Below are positions 44,561 through 53,207 of a stretch of DNA of 64,000 nucleotides, in pieces (position 1 is the stretch's first letter; every line of letters starts with the position of its first letter). Made by a program: the position numbers and the translations under genes. The stretch lies in NCBI GenBank assembly GCA_050247235.1, contig JBFWUN010000009.1, positions 41,543 through 105,542 of the forward strand. The letters are read 5' to 3'. The notes beneath the pieces were generated by a model, which saw nothing but the letters and a program-made list of their open reading frames with translations, was not told the origin of the DNA and searched no databases. This DNA comes from CAIKBL01 sp050247235. Its GTDB lineage: Bacteria; Pseudomonadota; Gammaproteobacteria; Ga0077536.

Positions 44561-45895
44561 TCAGTAGAACTCGAGGTAGCGGTTCACTTCCCAGTCCGAT
44601 ACGTGGCGCGAGTATTCCACCCACTCCATGCGCTTGACCTTGACGAACTCCGCGATGAGATCGCCACCCAGCTGCTCGGCGAACAGCGGATCGGCGTCGA
44701 GTGCATCCAGTGCCTCCCCAAGGTTCTGCGGCAGCAGCCCGATGCCGCGCTTCTTCAATTCCGCGCGGGAGAGGTCGTAGAGGTTCTCGTTCTGCGGTAC
44801 ACCCGGATCGATTTTCTGGGCGATGCCGTCCAGCCCCGCCGCGATCACTGCAGCCGCCGCGAGGTACGGATTGCAGCTCGGATCGGGCAGCCGGCATTCG
44901 AGCCGCCCGTACGGGATACGGACCATCGAGGTGCGGTTGTTGTCGCCGAACGTGATGTAAGCCGGCGCCCAGGTCGCGCCGGAAAGCGATTCGCCGACGA
45001 CGAGCCGCTTGTACGAATTCACGGATGGCGCGAGCAGCGCGCACAGCCCGCGCGCATGCCGGAGCAGTCCGCCGAGGAAATGGTAGCCGAGCTTCGAGAG
45101 CCCCATGCCGTGACGGTCCTTGTCGTCGTGGAAGAGATTCGGCTTGCCGGCACCGCTGATCGACAGGTGCATGTGCATGCCGCTGCCGGTGCGGTGCCGG
45201 AACGGCTTGGGCATGAACGAGCACACGAGATCCATGTCGCGCGCGATCTCGCCCGCGGCCATCCGGAAGAACACGTAGCGATCGGCCGCAGTCAGCGCGT
45301 CCGCGTAGGTGTAGTTGATCTCGAACTGGCCGTTGGCGTCCTCGTGGTCGATCTGGTAGACGTCGAAACCGACGGCCTGCAGTGACGCGACGAGCCGCTC
45401 CAGGAAGTCACGGCCGCGCGAGAGCCCCTTGTAGTCGTAGCAGGGCTTGTCCAGCACGTCGCTCGCGTCGGCGGGCGCGATGCTGCCGTCGGCGCCGCGC
45501 CGGAGCAGCATGAACTCCGGCTCGATACCCACGTTGACCGTCCAGCCCTTGGCGGCGGCCTTCGCGACCATCCGCTTCAGCGCGAGGCGCGTGTCGTACG
45601 GGTATGGCTTGCCGCGGACCGTGCCGTCACAGACGATCCGCGCGTAGCCGGGCTGCCACGGCACCAGCGACAGGGTGTCCAGATCGCCCACCGCCATGTA
45701 GTCCGCGTCGTGCGGCCCCATCCCGAGCCCCCACACCGCGAAGCCGGCAAATCCGGCACCGGCGGTCAGGATGTCCTCGAAATGCGACGCCGGGACGGAT
45801 TTCGTCTTGGCGACGCCGTGGATGTCGACGAACTGCGCGAGCACGTAGCGGATGTCGTGGTCCTTCAGGAACTTCTGGGCCTGCTTCAGATTCAT
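44561..45895 (-). CDS. gmaS: Glutamine-synthetase-family ligase (gamma-glutamylmethylamide synthetase-like)
   Basis: 444 aa from ATG 45895, the usual GmaS length (about 440). GS motifs IEPEFMLL, SGMHMHLSISG, NPYLAAAAVIAAG and the conserved EINYTYADALTAADRYVFF. In the N-methylglutamate pathway it joins methylamine to glutamate with ATP. Stop of mgdD and ATG of this gene overlap (ATGA). It differs from the PuuA-like enzyme at 10321. Confidence 0.83.
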   Translation of the reverse strand: MNLKQAQKFLKDHDIRYVLAQFVDIHGVAKTKSVPASHFEDILTAGAGFAGFAVWGLGMGPHDADYMAVGDLDTLSLVPWQPGYARIVCDGTVRGKPYPYDTRLALKRMVAKAAAKGWTVNVGIEPEFMLLRRGADGSIAPADASDVLDKPCYDYKGLSRGRDFLERLVASLQAVGFDVYQIDHEDANGQFEINYTYADALTAADRYVFFRMAAGEIARDMDLVCSFMPKPFRHRTGSGMHMHLSISGAGKPNLFHDDKDRHGMGLSKLGYHFLGGLLRHARGLCALLAPSVNSYKRLVVGESLSGATWAPAYITFGDNNRTSMVRIPYGRLECRLPDPSCNPYLAAAAVIAAGLDGIAQKIDPGVPQNENLYDLSRAELKKRGIGLLPQNLGEALDALDADPLFAEQLGGDLIAEFVKVKRMEWVEYSRHVSDWEVNRYLEFY

Positions 45896-46548
45896 GCCTG
45901 TCCTCCCCTGCTGGCAATCGCCAGGTAATCGTTGAAACCGATCGGTGCACCGCCCGCGTCGCGCAGCGCGTCCAGCAGCACGCGGCACAGCCCCGCGGCA
46001 TCGGCCGGCGCACAGAAGAGATGGAAATCACGCGCGGCGCCACGCGGCAGAACGCAGAGCGCAGACTCGACCTGCGCGCACAGCAGCGGAAGCCAGCGCC
46101 CCGCATCGCACCGGTCGAGGTCGATGCCGCAGAACTCGCCGAGTACGTCCGCCGCCGCGGGTCCGCCGAGCACCATCTCCGCGTGATCCTGCGCGAGCAC
46201 CAGCGTATCCGGCGCCACCCGGCCGGGCGCGACGTCGAGCGCGCCCGCCGCCTGCGGAGATTCGCCCAGCAGGTAACGCGCCGCCCCGGTCCGCACGGCC
46301 CAGCACCCGTCATCGCGCACGGCGCGCCCGGTCCAGTCCGGCGCGCGCCAACCGCGGGCACCGAGCCAGGCCTCGGCGCCGCCACCGACGACCAGCTGTT
46401 TCGCAAGCGCGCTGAGATCCGCGAGAAAGGCCGGCGCCGTGTCGGCGTGGCGCGCGGTGAGCGCGGTGAGCGCGACGCGCATGTTCCCCACGGGGCCGTG
46501 GGTGAACCCGGCGTCCGGGAACGCGCGGCAGAGCGGACTGTCCCTCAT
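45892..46548 (-). CDS. mgdD: Sarcosine oxidase gamma-like subunit (MgdD)
   Basis: 218 aa from ATG 46548, the size and position of the SoxG/MgdD subunit. Sequence such as LVLAQDHAEMVLGGPAAADVLGEFCGIDL resembles the GcvT/SoxG fold. It helps anchor or fold the multisubunit N-methylglutamate dehydrogenase. Overlaps both neighbours by ATGA. Confidence 0.75.
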   Translation of the reverse strand: MRDSPLCRAFPDAGFTHGPVGNMRVALTALTARHADTAPAFLADLSALAKQLVVGGGAEAWLGARGWRAPDWTGRAVRDDGCWAVRTGAARYLLGESPQAAGALDVAPGRVAPDTLVLAQDHAEMVLGGPAAADVLGEFCGIDLDRCDAGRWLPLLCAQVESALCVLPRGAARDFHLFCAPADAAGLCRVLLDALRDAGGAPIGFNDYLAIASRGGQA

Positions 46549-49409
46549 GCCTCCTCCCGCTGGCGTGCGTTGTCCGGGTCGTAGAACGGGGTGGGTGCGA
46601 CCCGCGCGTGCACTTGCCGGCCATTGCCGACGCGGATCCCGATCTGCGTGGGCACCCCCGCGCGCACGTGCTCGAGCACCGCGAGACCCACCGTGCAACC
46701 GAGCACCGGGCTCGCGCCCACGCTCGTGACGCGGCCGCGGATGTGCGGCCCGTCGATGACGAGGTGGCATTCCTCCACCGCGGCGGCGGCCGGGTCTTCG
46801 CTCGTGAAGCCCACCAGCCGGCGGTCGGCGGTGCCGCGCAGGAACTCCAGCGCCGCGCGGCCGAGGAATTGCGGCTTCGCGAAGTTCACCATGCCGCCCA
46901 GCGGCGTCTCGAACGGGTGCATCACACCGTCCGTGTCCTGGCCGACGATGACATGGCCCTTCTCCAGGCGCAGCAGCCGCTGCGTCTCCACGCCGAACGG
47001 CCGCAGGCCGTCGGCTTCGCCGCGGCGCACGAGTTCGCGCCACAGCGCCGGCGCGTCATGCCACGAGAGATGCACCTCGAAACCGGCTTCACCGACGAAG
47101 CCCACGCGCATCAGGCGCACCGGGTAACCGCACAGGAAGGTGTCGCGCACGCCGAGAAACGGAAAGTCGGCATCGCCCAGCCCGTGTGGCGTCAGGTCCG
47201 CGAGCAAGGTTCGCACGCCCGGACCGGCGACGTTGATCGCGGCCCGCTGGCGGGTCAGGTCCACGATCTCCACGTCCAGGCGGCACAGCGCCGCGACCTG
47301 CGTGAGCTGCCGGTACGTGCCAAGGGCGTGGCCCGAGCCCGCAGTCACGTAGAAATGCTGGTCGCCGAGCCGGGCGGCCACGCCGTCGTCGACGATGGTG
47401 CCGCGGTGATCGCACATCACCACGTAGCGGGTCATGCCGATCGCCGTGCGGTCGACTGCCGAGGTGTAGCAGAGGTTGAGCAGGCGCGCCGCGTCGGGGC
47501 CGAAGATTTCGAACTTGCCAAGGGTGGAGACATCGATGAGGCCGACGCGCTCGCGCACTGCGCGGTACTCGGCGAGGCGTGCGTCCTCCGGCGTGCCGTG
47601 GCGGTAGTACCGCGGTCGGCGCCACGCACCCGCTTCCATCCACTCCGCGCGCGCCACGTCGTGCCACGGGTTCAGCGGGCTCTCGGCCTCCACGCGCACG
47701 CGGCGACCCGCGAGCGCCCCCATCGGTACCGGGTGATAGAACGGACGTGCGGTGGGCGTGCCGACATCCGCGAGCGAACGTCCCTGGTACTCCGCGAGCC
47801 AGCGCGATGCGTTCAGGTGAGAATGCTTGCCCTGGCTTGGCCCCATGCCGTTCGTCGTGTAGCGCTTCAGCAGTTCCACGTTGTCAAACCCCTCGCGCAC
47901 CGCCACGCGCAGATCGCCGAGCGTGATGTCCTCGTCGAAGTCGACGAAGTTGCGACCCCGCGGATGGTCGAACCAGGGACGCGGGTGCGACCGCAGTCCC
48001 CCGGTGCGCGGCGGTCGCGGCGGCCCGGCGGCCGCCAGGCCGAGCGCGCACAGGATCTCGCCCGCCGCGGCCTCACCGTCGGCGACGCGCGCCGTCCAGC
48101 CGTGATGGCCGTTCACACGGCCGGCGGCGAACAGGCCGGCGGGCAGTTCGCGTGGCACCCGCTCACCGATGTCGGGATCGAATTCGAAGCGCGCGCGCGC
48201 CTGGTGCAGCAACTGCGCGGCGGGGGCCCAGCCGACACTCATCAGCATTCCGTCGCAGGCGATCTCCTCGCGCACCCCGTCAACCGTGCACGCGACGGCA
48301 GCCAGTTCCCCGCGCACCCCACGCGCCTCCACGGCCTTCACGCCGCCGAGCAACCGCACACCGCGCGCGCGCAGCGCGGCCGCGGGCGCGCCGCGCCGGT
48401 GCGGATCCTCCAGGTCGAGCACGGCCTCGATCTCGAGCCCGCGTTCAAGCAGATCGGCGGCGACGGCATACGCATCCTCGTTGCCGGCCAGCACCACGCC
48501 GCGCGCGAATGGCGCGACCGCGTGCCGGCACACCAGGCGTCGGGCCGCGCTCGCGAGCATCACGCCGGGAAGATCGTTGTTGTGAAACACCGCGGGCTGC
48601 TCGATTGCGCCGGTCGCGACGAGCACCGCACGCGCATGCACATCGACGATACCCGCGGGTCCGACCAGCGGCACCTCCAGGTCCGTGTACAGCCCGGCCG
48701 CGCAGTGCGCGGGCGCGAGCGTGACCGATGGCGCGGCAGTGATCGCGGCCAGCGTGTCGACGAGCCATGCCTGTGCGGCGGGATCCGGCGTGGCGTAGCC
48801 GAGGCTGCCGCCCGGGTGCGCGTTCTCATCCGCGAGCACCACGCGCACGCCGTGCGCCGCCAGCACCCGCGCGGCGGCGAGCCCCGCCGCGCCGGCGCCG
48901 ATCACCAGGCAGTCGCAGAACCGTCGGCGCAGCGGCAGCCGGGTGCGCGGAAAGCCAAGGTCCACGCGCCCGAGACCGCTGATCCGGCGGATCACGCGCT
49001 CCCAGATCGGAAATGCCCAGCGCGGCCGATGGAACGCCTTGTAGTAAAAGCCTACCGGCAGCACCGGCGACAACCACTCCAACCAGCGCGCGCGGTCGCG
49101 CGCGAGGCCACCGAGCGTGTTGACCGCGACATAAGACTCGCCCGCGACGAGCGGCTCCACGTCGCCGCGGACATTGAGGCGGTCAGCCGTCTGCAGCAGC
49201 ACGTTGGCGTCGTGGTTGGCGGCAGACAGCACGCCGCGCGGCCGGTGGTACTTGAAGCTCCGACCAAGCAGGCGCTGACCGTTCGCGAGCAGCGCACTGG
49301 TGACGGTGTCGCCGGCGAACCCTTCGAACGCACGTCCCTCGAACGAGAACGGCAGCGTCCGTGTGCGATCGATCCATTCACCGGGCTGCGGCGAAAGTCT
49401 ATGCGTCAT
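46545..49409 (-). CDS. mgdC: Sarcosine oxidase alpha-like subunit (MgdC)
   Basis: 954 aa, typical SoxA/MgdC length. N-terminal [2Fe-2S]/small domain with FAGDTVTSALLANGQRLLGRSFKYHRPRG, FAD/NAD Rossmann motif DCLVIGAGAAGLAAARVLAAHG (around residue 170), a linker KRYTTNGMGPSQGKHSHLNASR and a C-terminal GcvT/THF-binding domain (RERVGLIDVSTLGKFEIFG). It oxidises N-methylglutamate while passing the one-carbon unit to tetrahydrofolate. ATG 49409; overlaps mgdB by 11 bases. Confidence 0.85.
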   Translation of the reverse strand: MTHRLSPQPGEWIDRTRTLPFSFEGRAFEGFAGDTVTSALLANGQRLLGRSFKYHRPRGVLSAANHDANVLLQTADRLNVRGDVEPLVAGESYVAVNTLGGLARDRARWLEWLSPVLPVGFYYKAFHRPRWAFPIWERVIRRISGLGRVDLGFPRTRLPLRRRFCDCLVIGAGAAGLAAARVLAAHGVRVVLADENAHPGGSLGYATPDPAAQAWLVDTLAAITAAPSVTLAPAHCAAGLYTDLEVPLVGPAGIVDVHARAVLVATGAIEQPAVFHNNDLPGVMLASAARRLVCRHAVAPFARGVVLAGNEDAYAVAADLLERGLEIEAVLDLEDPHRRGAPAAALRARGVRLLGGVKAVEARGVRGELAAVACTVDGVREEIACDGMLMSVGWAPAAQLLHQARARFEFDPDIGERVPRELPAGLFAAGRVNGHHGWTARVADGEAAAGEILCALGLAAAGPPRPPRTGGLRSHPRPWFDHPRGRNFVDFDEDITLGDLRVAVREGFDNVELLKRYTTNGMGPSQGKHSHLNASRWLAEYQGRSLADVGTPTARPFYHPVPMGALAGRRVRVEAESPLNPWHDVARAEWMEAGAWRRPRYYRHGTPEDARLAEYRAVRERVGLIDVSTLGKFEIFGPDAARLLNLCYTSAVDRTAIGMTRYVVMCDHRGTIVDDGVAARLGDQHFYVTAGSGHALGTYRQLTQVAALCRLDVEIVDLTRQRAAINVAGPGVRTLLADLTPHGLGDADFPFLGVRDTFLCGYPVRLMRVGFVGEAGFEVHLSWHDAPALWRELVRRGEADGLRPFGVETQRLLRLEKGHVIVGQDTDGVMHPFETPLGGMVNFAKPQFLGRAALEFLRGTADRRLVGFTSEDPAAAAVEECHLVIDGPHIRGRVTSVGASPVLGCTVGLAVLEHVRAGVPTQIGIRVGNGRQVHARVAPTPFYDPDNARQREEA

Positions 49410-49665
49410 CCGCGTTCCCCGCGCGCGACGCGAGCGCCACCTGCGTTACTTCGTCCGTGGCGGTGTCGCGCGCAATCACGAACCACAGGTGCGAGGGGCG
49501 ATGGAACCACCACTCGCGCTTCACCCGCGCGGTCGCATCGCCGAAATACACGCCGTGCCTGGCGGCCGCCGCGTCCTCCTGCAGCAGCCCGTGGATCGCC
49601 CCGCCCGCGCAGAGGAACTCGCTCACGGGACGGCGTCCGATCAGGGGACAGTCGAAATGCTTCAT
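49399..49665 (-). CDS. mgdB: Sarcosine oxidase delta-like subunit (MgdB)
   Basis: 88 aa. Sequence HFDCPLIGRRPVSEFLCAGG and REWWFHRPSHLWFVIARDTATDEV match the SoxD/MgdB family, in the variant with CPLxGxR. Ordinary SoxD binds zinc with CPxCG; here the second Cys is Ile (position 9), so the zinc site is incomplete. Overlaps mgdA (ATGA) and mgdC. Confidence 0.8.
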   Translation of the reverse strand: MKHFDCPLIGRRPVSEFLCAGGAIHGLLQEDAAAARHGVYFGDATARVKREWWFHRPSHLWFVIARDTATDEVTQVALASRAGNADDA

Positions 49666-50906
49666 CAGTGCCCCACCGCCGCGGCGCCCTTCTCACCCAG
49701 CATCGCCATGCGCGTGAAGCGCTCCATGCCGAACGCATCGATCAGGCGATGGTTGGTGTCGTGCGCAACGGTATACGCCATCGTCTCACCGCACACCGGG
49801 GTCGCCTTGAATCCCCAGGTGCCCCAGCCGGCATCCAGGTAGAAGCCGTCCACCGGGGTACGGCCCATGACGGGTGCGAAGTCCGGGGTCATGTCGGCCA
49901 TGCCCGCCCACTGCCGGTTGATCTTCACCCCGGCGAGGAACGGGAAGAGATCGAGCATCTGGTCCGCAAGCGCACTCACGAACTCGAACGACGATCGCGT
50001 GGAATGCAGCTCCGCGGGGTCGACCGCCGCACCCATCACGAGCTCGCCGCGCGCCGACTGGCTGACGTACACGTGCAGCGAGCCGGACACGATGATGGTG
50101 TCCAGCCACGGCTTCATCGGCTCGGTCACGCACGCCTGCAGCGGCAGGATGTCCACCGGGCTCGGCAGTCCCACCATCTTGAGCGTGGTGGGCGTCGCGC
50201 CCGCCACCGCGGAGAGCACCTTGCCGGTCCGGATGCGACCGCGCGTCGTCTCGACCGCGCACACGCGGTTGCCCGCCAGTTCGATCCCGGTGACTTCCGC
50301 GTGCTGGAAGATCTCCACGCCGAGCGCGGACGCCGCGCGCGCATAGCCCCACGCCACGGCATCGTGGCGGACGATCGCGCCCGGCGCGTGGTAAAGCGCC
50401 CCGACGATCGCGTGCTGCCCGCCGCAGCTGAGATCGATCTGCGGACATTGCCGCTTCACTTCCGCCGCATCGACGAGCCGGCTGTCGATGCCGTAATGCC
50501 GGTTCACTTCGGCGCGCCAGCGCGCCGTGCGCAAGGTGGCCTCGTTGTGCGCCAGGGTGAAATGCCCACGCGTGCTGTAGAACAGGTTGATGTCCAGCTC
50601 GGTGGAGAGTCCTTCGAAAATGCGCACGCTGCGGTCGTAGAACTTCACGCCCTCGGGCGTGAGGTAGTTGGAGCGGACGATCGTGGTGTTGCGGCCGGTG
50701 TTGCCGCCGCCGAGATAGCCCTTGTCCAGCACGGCCACGCGCGAGATGCCGTGGTGACGCGCGAGGTAGTACGCCGCCGCGAGTCCGTGCCCGCCCGCGC
50801 CGATGATCACCACGTCGTAGGCATCGCGTGGCGCGGCCGGGGTGTTGAACCAGCGTGGTTCCGCGTGATCGCGATTGAGCGCATACCTGAGCAGGCGGAA
50901 CGACAT
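49665..50906 (-). CDS. mgdA: Sarcosine oxidase beta-like subunit (MgdA)
   Basis: 413 aa from ATG 50906. DVVIIGAGGHGLAAAYYLARHHG (FAD Rossmann motif) and IVRHDAVAWGYARAAS, where H181 is the residue that binds FMN covalently in SoxB. It forms the catalytic flavin subunit of the dehydrogenase, which converts N-methylglutamate to glutamate and formaldehyde or methylene-THF. First gene of the operon. Starts MSFRLLRYALN. Confidence 0.87.
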   Translation of the reverse strand: MSFRLLRYALNRDHAEPRWFNTPAAPRDAYDVVIIGAGGHGLAAAYYLARHHGISRVAVLDKGYLGGGNTGRNTTIVRSNYLTPEGVKFYDRSVRIFEGLSTELDINLFYSTRGHFTLAHNEATLRTARWRAEVNRHYGIDSRLVDAAEVKRQCPQIDLSCGGQHAIVGALYHAPGAIVRHDAVAWGYARAASALGVEIFQHAEVTGIELAGNRVCAVETTRGRIRTGKVLSAVAGATPTTLKMVGLPSPVDILPLQACVTEPMKPWLDTIIVSGSLHVYVSQSARGELVMGAAVDPAELHSTRSSFEFVSALADQMLDLFPFLAGVKINRQWAGMADMTPDFAPVMGRTPVDGFYLDAGWGTWGFKATPVCGETMAYTVAHDTNHRLIDAFGMERFTRMAMLGEKGAAAVGH

Positions 50907-50998
50907 TGGTGTCAGCGCGCGCGGATGAGGTGGCCGGATGATGAACGCATGATTAATTTCATGCAACTATTTTTCTGAATACGCAACTTTTCCGGCAC

Positions 50999-51053
50999 GA
51001 AAAAAAACGGCGGTGCATCCACCCCGGGACATCACCGGGGGAATGCACCGCCG
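50999..51053 (-). terminator. Intrinsic terminator or attenuator upstream of mgdA
   Basis: On the minus strand an 11-bp perfect stem (51043-51053 with 51008-51018) is extended by a 6-bp inner stem and followed by eight T (51000-51007). It is a textbook intrinsic terminator 94 bases upstream of mgdA. It may stop readthrough from the amidotransferase gene or attenuate the mgd transcript. Confidence 0.75.
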
Positions 51054-51357
51054 CGTGGCGACTTGTCGCCTGGCACCTGCCGCGCGCGCGAACGCTCCGT
51101 GACATGGGCATTCGAGCCGACCGCGCGGCAGGCGCCGGACGTGCGGGTGACGGGCCTGGCCCGGCGCGGGTGACACCGCTGCATAAGCGATCCCGCGACG
51201 CGCGGCCTCGATCGGACCGCGCTCACGAGCAAGGAGAGAGCAAGGGGAATGCCAACTGGCCGACACGCGCGGAATTCCACGGATTCACGGCCGCCGAGGC
51301 ACGCGATCGCGTGCGGAGAACGATTGAAGCGCGCCACGATGGCGCGGCCCGGATGGC

Positions 51358-51385
51358 GCGCGCACCGAAGCAGTTCGGTGCGCGC
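51358..51385. terminator. Hairpin directly after the class I amidotransferase gene
   Basis: Perfect 12-bp arms (51358-51369 and 51374-51385) around a 4-base loop, starting 12 bases from the end of the minus-strand gene at 51397. There is no T-tract, so it may be a 3' stabilising structure. Confidence 0.5.
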
Positions 51386-51396
51386 CCGGGGGGCGG

Positions 51397-52119
51397 TCAG
51401 CCGAAGCCGGTCGCGCGTTTCCAGTTGGTGTAGACGCGCGCGGCGAGTGCATTGAACGCCGGCATCGCGGCCTCGGCGTCGCGTGCGAGACGCGCGGCGC
51501 CGGCATCGCCGAGGATGCGGGTGAGCGCCGCCGCGTAGGCCGGAATGGCGTTCCAGTCCGCGACGGTCGTCGCCGTGATCTCGACGTGGAACTGCATCGA
51601 GAATGCACGCGCGCCGACGCTCATCGCCTGCACCGCACAGTGCGGTGACGACGCCAGCACCCGCGCGCCCGGCGGCGGCGTGCCGACCTCGGCGCCGTGC
51701 CACTGCAGCACGTCGAACGAGGCCGGCAGGCCGTCGAGATACGGGCTCGCGGCGCCGTCCGCCGTCAGTGCCACCGGCATGACCCCCACCTCGGCGGTGG
51801 CCGCCTTGCCCACGGTCCCGCCGAGCGCCGCGCCGAGCAGCTGGTGTCCGAGGCAGAAGCCGAGGAACGGCAGGCCCCGGTCGACCACCGCCGCGCGGAT
51901 GGCCGCCTGCTCGGCCACCAGCCACGGATGCGCGTCCGCCTCCCACACGTCCATTGGTCCGCCCATCACCCACAGCGCGGCATACCCGTCCAGCGGGGGA
52001 ATCGATTCTCCGGCATCGAGTTCGACCACGTCGTAGGCGTGCCCGTCGCGGGCCAGGAAGTCCCGGAAGATACCGGGATGTTCGACGTCGACGTGCTGAA
52101 AGACGAGAACGCGTGTCAT
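51397..52119 (-). CDS. Class I glutamine amidotransferase-like protein
   Basis: 240 aa. Triad of class I GATases: C89 in LGFCLGHQLLG, H178 and E180 in FSMQFHVEI. Similar proteins hydrolyse glutamine or gamma-glutamyl compounds, as PuuD does for gamma-glutamyl-GABA. Its neighbour upstream of the methylamine operon suggests a role on gamma-glutamyl amides, but that is inference. Starts at ATG 52119 opposite the LLM gene. Confidence 0.82.
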   Translation of the reverse strand: MTRVLVFQHVDVEHPGIFRDFLARDGHAYDVVELDAGESIPPLDGYAALWVMGGPMDVWEADAHPWLVAEQAAIRAAVVDRGLPFLGFCLGHQLLGAALGGTVGKAATAEVGVMPVALTADGAASPYLDGLPASFDVLQWHGAEVGTPPPGARVLASSPHCAVQAMSVGARAFSMQFHVEITATTVADWNAIPAYAAALTRILGDAGAARLARDAEAAMPAFNALAARVYTNWKRATGFG

Positions 52120-52247
52120 GCAGGAGGCTCCTGGGTCTGGATGGACAAGCGGCCGAAGCGCGCGGTGCCGGCGGAATCTGCGAGGATCGTGCCAGCCGCA
52201 GGACGACCGCCTACACTGCAGCCCGGATTTCCGTTGAGGCCCGTTCG

Positions 52248-53186
52248 ATGAATCTCACTCCGCACGGCGTGTTCCTGTTCAACGAAGGCATTCCGGCGCC
52301 TGAACTGCGCGACATCGTGCGCCGGATCGAGGCGCTCGGCTACGGGGCCGTGTGGTTTCCCGAAGCGATCGGCCGCGAACCGTTCGCGACCGCCGCGTTC
52401 ATCCTGAGCCACACGGAGCGGCTGATCGTGGCAACCGGCATCCTGAACGTCCATGGTCGCGACGCCGCCGTCACCGCGATGGGCCAGCAGACCCTGACGG
52501 AGCTGTCCGGCGGCCGCTTCCTGCTCGGGCTCGGCGTGTCGCACCGCGTGTTCGTGGAGTCGCGCGGGCACGCGTACGGGCGGCCGCTGGAGACCATGCG
52601 GCACTACGTCGCCTCGCTGCGGCAGGCGCACACCGAGATCTCCGTGACCCGCAACCTCGCGCTCGAGGGGTTCGCGCCGCAGCCCGTGGAGCACGGTGCA
52701 GGCGGCGCGATCCGCACCGATCTCGGCGACATGCCGGTGGTGCTCGGCGCGCTCGGACCGAAGATGAACGCGCTGGCGGCCGAGATCGCGCAGGGCTCGC
52801 ACCCCTACAACACGCCGCCGGAACACACGCGCCGGACGCGCGCGCTGATGGGGCCGGACGCCTGGCTGTGTCCGATGCAGCGCGTGTGCCTGACCACGGA
52901 TGCGCGGCGCGCACGTGAAATCGGGCGTCGTGTCTTCGGTATCTACCTGACGCTCGAGAACTACCGCCGCATGCTGCTGGACTGCGGTTTCGACGAACGG
53001 GATTTCGAGCATGGCGGCAGCGACCGGCTGATCGACCAGATGATCGGCTGGGGGGACGAGGCACGGATCCGCGCGCACGTGCAGGCGCATCTCGATGCCG
53101 GCGCGACACACGTCTGCGTGCAGCCGGTGAACCTGGAGGACCCCACCCGGCCGTGCTTCCGCGCACTCGCCGCGCTGAAGACGTGA
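52248..53186 (+). CDS. LLM-class (luciferase-like) oxidoreductase, possibly F420-dependent
   Basis: 312 aa from ATG 52248. Luciferase-like TIM-barrel pattern: GVFLFNEGIPAPELRDIVRRIEALGYGAVWFPEAIG and GRFLLGLGVSHRV. The resemblance is to the TIGR03620-type F420 subgroup, but FMN-using members cannot be excluded. Convergent with the desaturase gene. Confidence 0.8.
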   Translation: MNLTPHGVFLFNEGIPAPELRDIVRRIEALGYGAVWFPEAIGREPFATAAFILSHTERLIVATGILNVHGRDAAVTAMGQQTLTELSGGRFLLGLGVSHRVFVESRGHAYGRPLETMRHYVASLRQAHTEISVTRNLALEGFAPQPVEHGAGGAIRTDLGDMPVVLGALGPKMNALAAEIAQGSHPYNTPPEHTRRTRALMGPDAWLCPMQRVCLTTDARRAREIGRRVFGIYLTLENYRRMLLDCGFDERDFEHGGSDRLIDQMIGWGDEARIRAHVQAHLDAGATHVCVQPVNLEDPTRPCFRALAALKT

Positions 53187-53207
53187 CGGGCGGGAGCCCG
53201 GCGGCGC

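Larger units (their letters stand above)
50907..51396 (-). promoter_or_regulatory. 490-bp leader of the mgd operon with operator-like dyad
   Basis: No gene is convincing here. The 94 bases next to mgdA are AT-rich and hold GCATGA-TTAATT-TCATGC at 50947-50964, a dyad suited to a repressor operator. Beyond an intrinsic terminator (see its entry) lies a GC-rich stretch up to a second hairpin near 51358-51385. The promoter of mgdA is likely in the AT-rich 50907-50998 part, but an attenuated long leader is also possible. Confidence 0.45.

Noticed and set aside
46608..50978. A 1456-codon open frame on the plus strand opposite the mgd genes.
   Set aside because: It is the antisense of clearly conserved genes and has Arg/His/Ala-rich low-complexity translation typical of GC-rich shadows.
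50985..51000. A sigma-54 promoter before mgdA (GTGCCGG...TTGC).
   Set aside because: The spacing between the possible GG and GC is 7 bases, not 10.
50967..51266. A 99-codon minus-strand frame in the mgd leader.
   Set aside because: It runs through the terminator stem, has no ribosome-binding site and no recognisable sequence.
51054..51396. A known riboswitch in the mgd leader.
   Set aside because: I could not match glycine, glutamine or other riboswitch cores by eye, so only the terminator and dyad are reported.
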